From Chloroflexota bacterium (lineage in GTDB: Bacteria; Chloroflexota; Limnocylindria; Limnocylindrales; CSP1-4): a stretch of DNA of 10,435 bases. Location: NCBI GenBank assembly GCA_005880805.1, contig VBFZ01000051.1, forward strand, positions 22,675 to 33,109. Direction: 5' to 3'. The stretch's first letter is position 1, and each line of letters opens with the position of its first letter. Both the position numbers and the translations under genes were made by a program. Under the pieces are notes generated by a model, which saw only the letters and a list, made by a program, of their open reading frames with translations, had not been told where the DNA came from and made no database searches. This document shows, piece by piece, positions 1 through 5,252 of the stretch.

Positions 1-370
1 CTGTGAGGATGTCCCCGGCCTGCGTGACAACGACGCCGCTACCCAGGCCGGCGCCGGGCTTGCCACCCGCCGCCGCCTCCTCGGTCTGGATGAGGACGAG
101 CGACGGGCGGACGACCTCGTAGGCCTTGACCGAGAGCGCCGGCGGCGGGGTTGCCGAGGCGAGCGCCGACGCGATCGCGGTGTTCACATCGCCCTTGGTC
201 AGGGGGCGGGGTGCCGGGAAGAGGAGGCCGTACAGGACGATCGCCACGACGGCCGCGGCGATGCCGGTTGCGACCGGGGCGGCGGGCCGGGCGCGGGCGC
301 GGAGCCGCGTCAGTCTCGGAGCGTTCGTGGGGGATTGTGGGCGGGACGCCTCGTCCCGGGCTTCGGTCAT
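1..370 (-). CDS. HtrA/DegP-like S1C serine protease, N-terminal part (cut by window edge)
   Basis: The reading frame starts at ATG 370-368 and runs off the left edge, giving 123 residues. Residues 1-32 are polar and arginine-rich, about 33-51 form one hydrophobic helix (GIAAAVVAIVLYGLLF), and 52-82 are a Pro/Ala/Ser-rich linker. Then comes the segment YEVVRPSLVLIQTE, followed by GAGLGSGVVVTQAGDILT. This is the typical entry into the trypsin-like fold of HtrA proteases (relatives read GSGVVxxxxGxILTNxHVV). The catalytic His, Asp and Ser and any PDZ domain lie outside the window, so activity cannot be judged. The inferred role is a membrane-anchored protease or chaperone acting outside the cytoplasm in envelope protein quality control. 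It is divergent from the PAS gene at 663. No strong ribosome binding site is visible; a GGAG lies about 13 bases upstream. Confidence 0.8.
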   Translation of the reverse strand, partial: MTEARDEASRPQSPTNAPRLTRLRARARPAAPVATGIAAAVVAIVLYGLLFPAPRPLTKGDVNTAIASALASATPPPALSVKAYEVVRPSLVLIQTEEAAAGGKPGAGLGSGVVVTQAGDILT

Positions 371-662
371 GCGACAGAACGAGCTCCAAGTCCGTCGCCG
401 CTTTCGTGGACAGTCGAGCGGCTCGCGCGAGTGCGGCCCGCGGAAGCTATCGGACCAACGTGAGATTTCGCTGAGAAGTGGCCCCCGGGGTTGCCGATCG
501 ACGGCCGGCAACCTCAAGCAGTCTAGACCCGATCCGGCAGGAGCCCGATTTGCAGGTCGGAGCGCGGGGAATCCCGGCGCCGTCCGCCGCGATCAGCCCC
601 TATCGGTCTCGAATCTCTGACAGAGCTGTTGTTCGTGAGGTGCGTTCGCGTAACCTGAGCCG
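371..662. other. Divergent intergenic region (HtrA-like / PAS)
   Basis: These 292 bases lie between two divergently transcribed genes. Open frames crossing them encode arginine/serine-rich, low-complexity shadows with no family resemblance, so I call no gene here. The plus-strand promoter at 629-656 is the only regulatory signal I can support. A promoter for the leftward gene must lie here, but I see no convincing hexamer pair. Confidence 0.5.
629..656 (+). promoter_or_regulatory. Putative promoter of a leaderless PAS-MBL transcript
   Basis: TTGTTC (629-634) and TAACCT (651-656) are separated by 16 bases. They resemble a -35 and a TAnnnT-type -10 hexamer. The -10 ends 6 bases before the ATG at 663, so transcription would begin at or next to the start codon. 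No Shine-Dalgarno sequence precedes that ATG, which agrees with a leaderless message. This is inferred from sequence only. Confidence 0.45.
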
Positions 663-1136
663 ATGGAGCGCGTTGCGGCGGAGGAGCCACCGGCCGGCGA
701 TCGACAGGTCGAGCAGCGGCCCATCGAGTTGATCCTCGCCCGCCAGCTGGCCGCGGCGCTCGCGGTGCCGGTTCTCCTGATGGACGGTCGCGGCGACACG
801 CTCTTTTTCAATGAACCGGCCGAGTTGATCATCGCCCGCCGGTTCGACGAGATCGACGAGCTGTCCTTCGAGCAGCGGGCGGCGACCCTGGCGCCACGCG
901 ACGAAGCGGGTCAGCCACTGCCCGCCGAACAGCTGCCGGGCAAGGTGGCGATGCGCGAGCGGAGACCGACTCACGGCCTGTTCCACATCCACGGCTACGA
1001 CGGAGTTCTGCGCGCGGTCGAGGCTACGGCGATCCCGATCGAGAGCGCGGGCGGTCACGTCCTTGGCGCGATGGTCATCCTCTGGCGACGGCCCGAGGGC
1101 AAAGGGCCGGACGGCTCACCTCCCGGGCCCGGTTAG
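663..1136 (+). CDS. Small stand-alone PAS-domain protein
   Basis: A 157-aa soluble protein. Residues about 22-140 read as one PAS fold: an N-terminal helix (IELILARQLAAALAV), a strand pair with a turn (PVLLMDGRGDTLFFNEPA), a helical middle, and C-terminal strands ending GGHVLGAMVILWRR. The phrase LPAEQLPGKVAMRERRP followed by a strand leading into AIPI is common in PAS modules of bacterial sensor proteins. No kinase, cyclase or DNA-binding domain is attached, so it would sense a ligand or act through protein contacts. The last 15 residues are Gly/Pro-rich and probably disordered. The ATG at 663 is chosen because it sits just after the putative -10 and begins the well-conserved part. The next gene starts 29 bases downstream, suggesting co-transcription. 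The ligand is unknown. Confidence 0.75.
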   Translation: MERVAAEEPPAGDRQVEQRPIELILARQLAAALAVPVLLMDGRGDTLFFNEPAELIIARRFDEIDELSFEQRAATLAPRDEAGQPLPAEQLPGKVAMRERRPTHGLFHIHGYDGVLRAVEATAIPIESAGGHVLGAMVILWRRPEGKGPDGSPPGPG

Positions 1137-1165
1137 GTGGCCGGCCGCCAATTCGGCCGCCAGCG

Positions 1166-1996
1166 GTGAAGGTCACCATCTGGGGCTCGCGCGGCTCACT
1201 GGCGACCGCCGGCCCGGAGACGGTCCGATACGGCGGTAACACCTCGTGCGTCGAGGTCAGCGCCAGCGACGGGACAACCCTGGTGCTCGACGCTGGGACA
1301 GGTGTGCGGAGCCTCGGCCAGCGACTCGCGGAGGGGAGGGGCGTCATTCACGTGCTCCTCAGCCACCTCCACATGGACCACATCCAGGGCCTCGGGTTCT
1401 TCAAGCCCTTCTTCCAGGGCGGCCGCGAAATCCACGTGTGGGGACCGCCGTCGACGACGCTCGATCTCCGCTCGCGATTGACGCGCTACCTGTCGCCGCC
1501 ACTGTTTCCGGTCCGGATCGGCGACATCGAGTCCGACCTCGTCCTGCACGATATCTCCCCGGGGAGCTGGCACGCCGGCGAGTTCGAGATCCGAGCCGAG
1601 AGCGTGATCCACCCCGGCCCGACCGTCGGCTACCGGATCACGGACGGGTCAGCCTGCGTGGCATACCTGCCCGACCACGAGCCGGCCCTGGGCGGGACGA
1701 GCTGGACCCCCGCCTGGACGTCGGGCCACGCCCTGGCGGCCGACGCCGACCTGCTGATCCACGACAGCCAGTACACACCGGGCGAATATGCGGAACGTAT
1801 CGGCTGGGGGCACTCGAGCGTTGACGACGCGGTCGCGTTCGCGGAGGCGGCGCGGGTGAGGAGAGTCGTCCTGTTCCACCACGATCCCGACCACGACGAC
1901 ACGGCGGTCGACAGGATGCTGCAGGCGGCCCGACGCGCCAGCCGCTCGGTCGAGGTGGTTTCGGCCTCCGAAGGTTCGACGTTCGAGCTTGGCTGA
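1166..1996 (+). CDS. MBL-fold metallo-hydrolase, TaR3-like
   Basis: A 276-aa protein starting at GTG 1166. The start is fixed by the family's usual opening MKVTIWGSRGS, followed by PETVRYGGNTSCVEV and LDAGTGVR. The metal-binding motif HLHMDH is at residues 67-72. Further likely ligands are His149 (VIHPGPT), Asp170-His171 (LPDHE) and His238-239 (FHHD); His216 (GWGHSS) is also in a conserved position. All residues expected for a two-metal centre are present, so it should be an active cytoplasmic hydrolase, possibly on a phosphodiester or cyclic nucleotide. The substrate cannot be read from sequence. It lies directly after the PAS gene and is probably co-transcribed with it, which suggests paired signal sensing and turnover. 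No clear ribosome binding site precedes the GTG. Confidence 0.88.
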   Translation: MKVTIWGSRGSLATAGPETVRYGGNTSCVEVSASDGTTLVLDAGTGVRSLGQRLAEGRGVIHVLLSHLHMDHIQGLGFFKPFFQGGREIHVWGPPSTTLDLRSRLTRYLSPPLFPVRIGDIESDLVLHDISPGSWHAGEFEIRAESVIHPGPTVGYRITDGSACVAYLPDHEPALGGTSWTPAWTSGHALAADADLLIHDSQYTPGEYAERIGWGHSSVDDAVAFAEAARVRRVVLFHHDPDHDDTAVDRMLQAARRASRSVEVVSASEGSTFELG

Positions 1997-2002
1997 CGCC
2001 CG

Positions 2003-2023
2003 ACGGCTGGCCGGCCCGTGTTT
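2003..2023 (+). terminator. Possible terminator after the PAS-MBL pair
   Basis: Seven bases after the MBL stop codon, ACGGC (2003-2007) can pair with GCCGT-like bases ending at 2019 through a small bulge and a GGCC loop. A short GTTT follows. The stem is GC-rich but the T-run is only three bases, and it abuts the first palindrome of the repeat cluster, so the call is weak. Confidence 0.25.
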
Positions 2024-2188
2024 CATCAGATGAAAGCAACGCTCGCTTCGAGCGGGCGGCGACACGGGATTCGGCGCGTGCGTTTCCGCGCCTGAAACAA
2101 AGGCGCGGCATGGCCAGCGCCCGCGCCTACACTGATCCGTTGTGTTCACGTGTTGAAACGGATCGCCGGATCCTTTCATCGGGTGAAA
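2021..2188. repeat. Cluster of four TTTC-N7-GAAA palindromes
   Basis: Four 15-bp near-palindromes lie in the gap between two convergent genes: TTTCATCAGATGAAA (2021-2035, a perfect 7-1-7 inverted repeat), TTTCCGCGCCTGAAA (2083-2097), GTTCACGTGTTGAAA (2144-2158) and TTTCATCGGGTGAAA (2174-2188). All share exactly the same arm-to-arm spacing. Their centres (2028, 2090, 2151, 2181) are 62, 61 and 30 bp apart, close to six, six and three helical turns. This looks like an array of operator sites for a dimeric regulator placed on one DNA face. The protein is unknown. There is no coding sequence of credible quality in 1997-2245. A small stem CGCTCG-CTT-CGAGCG also lies at 2040-2054. Confidence 0.65.
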
Positions 2189-2236
2189 CGCACGACCGTG
2201 TTATTGAGTCCGCGGCGGGCGAAAGTACACGCGACG

Positions 2237-2256
2237 AGCCGAGGGTCAGCTCGGCT
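2237..2256 (-). terminator. Hairpin over the stop codon of the leftward MBL gene
   Basis: AGCCGAG (2237-2243) and CTCGGCT (2250-2256) form a perfect 7-bp stem with a 6-base loop. The TGA stop codon of the MBL gene (2248-2246) lies in the loop. There is no run of T after it on the minus strand, so it may be a Rho-assisted or RNA-stabilising hairpin rather than a classical intrinsic terminator. Confidence 0.3.
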
Positions 2257-2977
2257 TGATCACCGTTCGCGAGGCTCGAACCCGCCGGACAGCTTCCTCG
2301 ACGCCGCCCGTCCAGGGTTCTCCGTGGCCGGGGAGGACGTAGCCGGCATCCACGCCGTTCAGCCGATCGAGCGAGGCCAGGGCCTGGTCGCGATCCGCGG
2401 TGAACGGCGCGACCTGCGGTCCGCTCGCTCCCGTCGTGACGGCATACGTGCAGAACGCATCGCCGACGAGCAGCGCGTCGTGACCGGCGAAGTGGAGCAC
2501 GGCACTGCCGGGCGTGTGGCCCGGAGCGAGGATCACGCGAGGGGCACCTGGCACGTCCAGCGTCGCCCCGTCGCCATAGGTCGAAACCTCCTTGATGTGG
2601 TCCTGGCGAAGCGCACCATGGGTCGAGGTATAGAGCAGGAAGCGCAGGAGCGGCATCGCCCGGGCCGGCCCGAGTCCCCTGGCCGGGTTCGGGACCTCGC
2701 CGCGGGCAAGCGCGGCGTCGGCCTCGTGTACCCGCACCGGGATCGATCGCTCGCGCCGGGCCCGCTCCGCATAGCCGATATGGTCGCTGTGCCCGTGTGT
2801 CAGCACGATCGAGCGAACGTCCGCCAGCGATCTGCCGGCTGCCGCCAGCTCGTCCGGCAGGTCGTTCCAGTAGCCGGGAACGCCGGCATCGACGATCGTC
2901 ACCGAGCCTGATTCCTCGATCAGGTAGGAGTTGATCATCCCGATCCCGATGCGCCGGATGCCGCGCGCGATTTCCAC
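2246..2977 (-). CDS. MBL-fold metallo-hydrolase (glyoxalase II-like)
   Basis: A 243-aa cytoplasmic protein with a full metallo-beta-lactamase motif set. It has THGHSDH with ligands His61, His63, Asp65 and His66, then APGHTPGS (His154), VGDAF (Asp173) and LPGHGEP (His218). The N-terminal strand motif INSYLIEE...TIVDAG is that of the large glyoxalase II-like/YcbL-type branch, whose members hydrolyse thioesters, lactones or related substrates; the actual substrate is not predictable. The start is GTG 2977, two bases after the TGA of the GYD gene, with GGGAG about 6 bases upstream inside the preceding coding region. This indicates translational coupling. It is the last gene of the MFS-GYD-MBL operon and is not closely similar to the MBL protein at 1166. 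Confidence 0.9.
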   Translation of the reverse strand: MEIARGIRRIGIGMINSYLIEESGSVTIVDAGVPGYWNDLPDELAAAGRSLADVRSIVLTHGHSDHIGYAERARRERSIPVRVHEADAALARGEVPNPARGLGPARAMPLLRFLLYTSTHGALRQDHIKEVSTYGDGATLDVPGAPRVILAPGHTPGSAVLHFAGHDALLVGDAFCTYAVTTGASGPQVAPFTADRDQALASLDRLNGVDAGYVLPGHGEPWTGGVEEAVRRVRASRTVIKPS

Positions 2978-2979
2978 GG

Positions 2980-3306
2980 TCAGCTCCCAGGCGGCCGGTA
3001 CTCGATCGCCTTCGCCTTGTCGAGCGCCGCGAGCGTCTCCTCGACGGTCAGCAGAACGGTCGTCTTGAACTCGCTCAGGGCGCCTCCCGCGCTGATGGCG
3101 ACGGCGACGGCGGCCATCGAAACGTTGTCCGGCGCCTCCCAGAGGTTATACGCGTCGTGATCCCCGAATGCGTACCAGAAGCCGTGCAGCCTGCCGCCCA
3201 CCGACTCGATGTATCGGCTGGCGGCCGCCCGCCGGTCCTCCGGCTTCTGCATCAGCCGCGCCCAGGTCTCCGGCGTGTAGCTGAATTTCGTCAGATAGAA
3301 CGGCAT
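2980..3306 (-). CDS. GYD-domain protein
   Basis: A 108-aa single-domain protein of the GYD family (PF08734), a ferredoxin-like alpha/beta barrel group of unknown biochemical role. The typical order is seen: an opening strand MPFYLTKFSYTPETW, a helix with YIESVGGRLHGFWYAFGDHDAYNLWEAPDN (the family's signature turn, here GDHD in place of GYD), then a helix and a closing strand TTVLLTVEE. The ATG at 3306 follows a strong purine-rich ribosome binding site (GGGAGGAGG). It lies 28 bases after the MFS stop and 2 bases before the MBL start, so all three are probably one transcript. Length matches the family. It may bind a small molecule or act as a subunit; no catalytic residues can be assigned. Confidence 0.88.
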   Translation of the reverse strand: MPFYLTKFSYTPETWARLMQKPEDRRAAASRYIESVGGRLHGFWYAFGDHDAYNLWEAPDNVSMAAVAVAISAGGALSEFKTTVLLTVEETLAALDKAKAIEYRPPGS

Positions 3307-3334
3307 GGCCTCCTCCCGCAGCGTGTCGTCGATC

Positions 3335-4495
3335 TTAGGCCCGGGGCTCCCGATGCGGTAGCACCGCGCGGGCCACGACCAGCCCAGCCAGCAGCGTGGC
3401 TACGGCCGCTGCGGCATACATGCCCGGGATCGTGATCGCGCTCGCGACGAGGCCGCCAATCGTCGAGCCTGCCACCGTCCCAATGCTGTTCGCGGTACCC
3501 GTGAACACACCCTGCGCAGTCGCGCGCAGGCGCGGCGGCGCGTGGGCAGCCACGTAGGTCACGCTGCCGACGTAGAAGAAGGCGAACCCGACGCCGCTCA
3601 GGACCGACAGCGCGACGATCGCCTCAGGTGTTGGGGCAAGGGCGAAGCCGACCGCACGAGCGACGTAAGCCGTCGAGGCGATGACGAGCAACCGCTCGCC
3701 CCCGAGCCGGCCCGCGATCGCCGGGAACGCGAACATCAAAGGCACTTCGACAGTTGCGCCGATCGCCCACGCGAGCCCGATCAGGTGGGCCGGCGCGCCG
3801 AGGTTCGTCATGTGGATCGAGAGGAACGCGGCGACGGCGTTGTTGGTCGACCAGAACAGGATCGCGCCGACCAGGAACAGCCCGAGGCGTGGCAGGCGGA
3901 GCAGGCCGACGACGTCGTCGCGCGAGACGCGCATCCTCCGTGTCGGCGACTCGGCCCGTCCGCCCGCAAGCAGCGCGTACGAGGCGATGCCCGTGAGCGC
4001 CAGCGCCGCCACGAAGACGAGGAACAGGCTCGCCGGGTCAGTTCGGTCTATGAGCACCCCGGTCGCGAGCGCAACGACAACGAAGGCCGCCGAGCCGAAC
4101 GCGCGAGCACGGCCGTAGCGATGAGGGCTGCCGCCCATCATCTCGACCGTTCGGGAATCGATGAGGGGGATGATCCCGGCCATGCCGCTCGCCCAGGCGA
4201 TGACCCCGAGGCCCAGAGCGATGGGTTCGCGGGCGAGGCCGAGGAGCGCCGCGCCGCCGGCGGCCCAGAAGCCCGCGACGAGCAGCGGCCGCCGCACGTC
4301 CCCGAGCTGGTCAGCCACGCTGCCCCAGACCGGCGCCGCGATCAGCCCGACCAGGGCCGCGAGTGCCGAGAGGAAGCCGACCCCTTCGACGCTGATCCCG
4401 ATCGAGCGGTAGTAGACCGGGAGGTACGGGAACGCCGCACCAATCCCCCCGAAGAAGATGCCGTAGACGATCGCCCGGCCGCCATATGGGAGCCG
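3335..4495 (-). CDS. MFS transporter, 5' end without a usable start codon
   Basis: A major facilitator permease of the MFS_1-like group, about 12 membrane helices, roughly 385 residues if read from 4495. The homologous sequence begins near RLPYGGRAIVYGIF (about 4495) and continues through AAFPYLPVYYRSIG to motif A, GSVADQLGDVRR (around 4318). It ends in a Leu/Ala-rich last helix and a TAA at 3335. The first canonical start in this frame is the GTG at 4318, inside motif A, which would delete the first two helices. Between 4319 and the in-frame TGA at 4577-4579 there is no ATG, GTG or TTG. In 4495-4580 the GC-rich third-position pattern fits a different frame, which has a GGAGG about 9 bases before a CTG at 4580. 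The gene is thus either frameshifted near base 4490, started at a rare codon, or carries a sequence error. The substrate is unknown. It heads the operon with GYD and MBL genes. Confidence 0.75.
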   Translation of the reverse strand, partial: RLPYGGRAIVYGIFFGGIGAAFPYLPVYYRSIGISVEGVGFLSALAALVGLIAAPVWGSVADQLGDVRRPLLVAGFWAAGGAALLGLAREPIALGLGVIAWASGMAGIIPLIDSRTVEMMGGSPHRYGRARAFGSAAFVVVALATGVLIDRTDPASLFLVFVAALALTGIASYALLAGGRAESPTRRMRVSRDDVVGLLRLPRLGLFLVGAILFWSTNNAVAAFLSIHMTNLGAPAHLIGLAWAIGATVEVPLMFAFPAIAGRLGGERLLVIASTAYVARAVGFALAPTPEAIVALSVLSGVGFAFFYVGSVTYVAAHAPPRLRATAQGVFTGTANSIGTVAGSTIGGLVASAITIPGMYAAAAVATLLAGLVVARAVLPHREPRA

Positions 4496-4727
4496 GCAGC
4501 TGCGGCGCGGCGCGGTAAGCGGCCGGCGGCGCCGAGGGGAGGTCGGTGGGCGTGCGATCGCGGGGCGCCGTGACCCTCAGCTGCTCTTCCCTCCCGATGC
4601 CTGCGCCTCAGGCGACGAACCGTACGCTCCTCATGATGCGGCAGTCAGGGCCGCGGACGACCGTCGGAGGGAGTTAACCGGAGCGGCGGGACCGGGGACG
4701 GGATCGACCGACCAGCGAATCCCAGGT
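4496..4727 (-). other. Leader and upstream region of the MFS-GYD-MBL operon
   Basis: No independent gene is convincing here. On the minus strand there is a good ribosome-binding-like sequence GGGAGGGAAGAG (about 4595-4584). A possible promoter further up has CTGACT (4648-4643) and TACGGT (4624-4619) separated by 18 bases; this match is weak. An 8-codon frame MRSVRFVA (4634-4608) precedes it but has no ribosome binding site. The stretch 4496-4580 probably encodes the true N-terminal tail of the transporter in another frame. Confidence 0.35.
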
Positions 4728-4756
4728 AAACCAAACGACCGCCGGTTACCCGGCGG
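4728..4756 (-). terminator. Intrinsic terminator of the riboswitch/mini-protein unit
   Basis: On the minus strand a perfect 7-bp stem CCGCCGG/CCGGCGG (4756-4750 and 4745-4739) with a 4-base loop is followed by TCGTTTGGTTT, a broken T-rich tail. It lies 33 bases after the stop codon of the 33-aa gene. It isolates this unit from the downstream transporter operon on the same strand. Confidence 0.6.
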
Positions 4757-4789
4757 CCGTATCGGTTGGATGCCGGAAGCGCGGCGCTG

Positions 4790-4891
4790 TTACGACCAGC
4801 GGCGGCCGGCCTCGAGAACGAGCGCGATGCTTGCGAGCGTCGACAGCGCGATGAGGAGCCGGTAACCCTGCGTTCGAAGCAGTGATCGCAT
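4790..4891 (-). CDS. 33-aa single-pass membrane mini-protein (copy 2)
   Basis: Reading from ATG 4891 to TAA 4790 gives 33 residues. There is an Arg-rich N-terminus (R2, R6, R11), one hydrophobic helix at about 12-27 (LLIALSTLASIALVLE), and the ending AGRRWS. A near-ideal ribosome binding site, GAGGTGG, sits 8 bases before the ATG and overlaps the end of the preceding mini-gene, leaving only 5 bases between the two genes. Ungapped alignment of residues 11-32 with residues 7-28 of the upstream mini-protein gives 12 of 22 identities, including the shared terminal AG-x-RW, so the two look like tandem duplicates. It should insert in the cytoplasmic membrane. I do not recognise the family. Plausible roles for one-helix peptides include modulating a membrane enzyme or transporter, or acting as a holin-like or toxin-like peptide; none is shown. 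Confidence 0.7.
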   Translation of the reverse strand: MRSLLRTQGYRLLIALSTLASIALVLEAGRRWS

Positions 4892-4896
4892 GGGGA

Positions 4897-4983
4897 TTAC
4901 CACCTCATTCCCGCGCCGACGCTCAGGGCGACCGACGCAAGAAGCGCCAGGGCCACGGTGAAGCGCGCCAGGTTCGCCTTCAC
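4897..4983 (-). CDS. 28-aa single-pass membrane mini-protein (copy 1)
   Basis: GTG 4983 to TAA 4897 encodes 28 residues: a short basic N-terminus (K2, R7), a hydrophobic helix at 8-22 (FTVALALLASVALSV) and a C-terminal GAGMRW. The GTG is chosen because GAGAGGTG lies 5 bases upstream, a good ribosome binding site, and because it removes an upstream extension that would run through the riboswitch. It is the first gene downstream of the c-di-GMP aptamer, 33 bases from its 3' end. It shares helix pattern and the AG-x-RW ending with the next gene, indicating a tandem paralogous pair made from one message. Its function is unknown. It is too short for ordinary gene finders and could be missed in annotation. 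Confidence 0.68.
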   Translation of the reverse strand: MKANLARFTVALALLASVALSVGAGMRW

Positions 4984-5016
4984 GACTACACCTCTCGTGA
5001 GAAACCCGCGCCTCCG

Positions 5017-5101
5017 ATCGGCAGCCGGGCGGTCTTCGATCGGCTGAGCGAAGATCCCTGGCTTTGCGTCCTCGCCTCGCGACGAGTTTGCCCTGGACGA
5101 T
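5017..5101 (-). promoter_or_regulatory. Cyclic di-GMP-I riboswitch (GEMM-I aptamer)
   Basis: Reading the minus strand from 5101, the diagnostic parts of the class-I c-di-GMP aptamer appear in order. CAGGGCAAAC (5095-5086) is followed by a stem CTCGTC/GGCGAG closed by the GNRA tetraloop GCGA (5080-5077). Then comes the near-invariant GACGCAAAGCC (5070-5060), and a second arm with TCTTCG (5054-5049) pairing with CGAAGA (5038-5033). The 3' element GCCCGGCTGCCG (5030-5019) matches the usual GCCGGGTTGCCG. ATCG (5101-5098) can pair with CGAT (5020-5017) as the closing stem. In the known family the aptamer binds c-di-GMP between the two helices, with the tetraloop docked into the opposite arm. It precedes the two mini-protein genes on the same strand. 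The expression platform is unclear: no terminator lies between aptamer and GTG, so control of translation or RNA stability is likelier, and the direction (on or off) cannot be read. Confidence 0.9.
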
Positions 5102-5109
5102 TGTTGGCG

Positions 5110-5128
5110 CGAGACGGTTTTCGTCTCG
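5110..5128 (-). other. 5' hairpin of the riboswitch transcript
   Basis: CGAGACG and CGTCTCG form a perfect 7-bp stem with a 5-base A-rich loop on the minus strand. It starts at about the predicted transcription start (near 5129) and ends 8 bases before the aptamer. No T-run follows, so it is unlikely to be a terminator. A 5'-stabilising hairpin or part of the switch is more likely. Confidence 0.5.
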
Positions 5129-5134
5129 TGGCAA

Positions 5135-5163
5135 ACGCTAGGAAGGACGCGCCCCTCAACCAA
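5135..5163 (-). promoter_or_regulatory. Promoter of the riboswitch/mini-protein unit
   Basis: On the minus strand TTGGTT (5163-5158) and TAGCGT (5140-5135) are spaced by exactly 17 bases, fitting a housekeeping sigma promoter. The predicted start near 5129 puts the 5' hairpin and the whole aptamer in the leader. The -35 overlaps one arm of the CAATGG/CCATTG inverted repeat. Confidence 0.55.
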
Positions 5164-5182
5164 TGGAACGAAGGTCCCATTG
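5161..5182. repeat. Inverted repeat CAATGG-N10-CCATTG
   Basis: Perfect 6-bp arms (5161-5166 and 5177-5182) flank a 10-base spacer. The left arm overlaps the -35 of the leftward riboswitch promoter, so bound protein there could affect it. It may be chance; the arms are short. Confidence 0.3.
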
Positions 5183-5236
5183 CGAGCGCCGAGTGGTCGT
5201 GTGCGTGGTCGCACCGGGGCCCCACTTTCGGGCCAT

Positions 5237-5252
5237 GTTTCCTATTGGAAAC
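5237..5252. repeat. Palindrome GTTTCCTATTGGAAAC, possible operator
   Basis: A 16-bp inverted repeat with perfect 6-bp arms (5237-5242, 5247-5252) around TATT sits 44 bases before the start of the second MFS gene, in the divergent promoter region. Exporters of this type are often repressed by TetR or MarR regulators binding such sites; that link is inferred. The GTTTC/GAAAC arms recall the 2021-2188 cluster, but the spacing is one base shorter. In the rest of 4984-5296 I see only the riboswitch elements on the minus strand. Confidence 0.4.

Noticed and set aside
2021..2188. CRISPR array or Fur/Zur-box cluster
   Set aside because: Only 15-bp palindromes are shared, with unequal intervals and no long identical repeat, so it is not CRISPR. 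The 7-1-7 form resembles Fur-family sites, but the bases do not match the known TGATAAT or TGAAAAT half-sites.
2150..2911. Long plus-strand ORF (253 codons) opposite the MBL gene
   Set aside because: It is arginine-rich with no family resemblance, and it overlaps the opposite-strand frame that has a complete MBL motif set.
4349..4485. ATG at 4485 as start of the MFS gene
   Set aside because: It is out of frame. The frame gives a Ser/Arg-rich string and stops before motif A.
3542..4573. 343-codon plus-strand ORF over the MFS gene
   Set aside because: Its product is a charged Asp/Glu/Arg-rich low-complexity string typical of the antisense of GC-rich membrane protein genes.
4608..4634. Eight-codon leader peptide MRSVRFVA before the MFS gene
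   Set aside because: No ribosome binding site, no run of regulatory codons and no attenuator hairpins nearby.
5110..5128. Terminator call for the CGAGACG hairpin
   Set aside because: No T-run follows on either strand, and it lies inside the predicted riboswitch leader.
4790..5134. Longer 114-codon and 105-codon minus-strand ORFs ending at the mini-gene stops
   Set aside because: Their upstream halves run through the riboswitch RNA and the promoter. Only the last 33 and 28 codons follow good ribosome binding sites and encode the matching helices.
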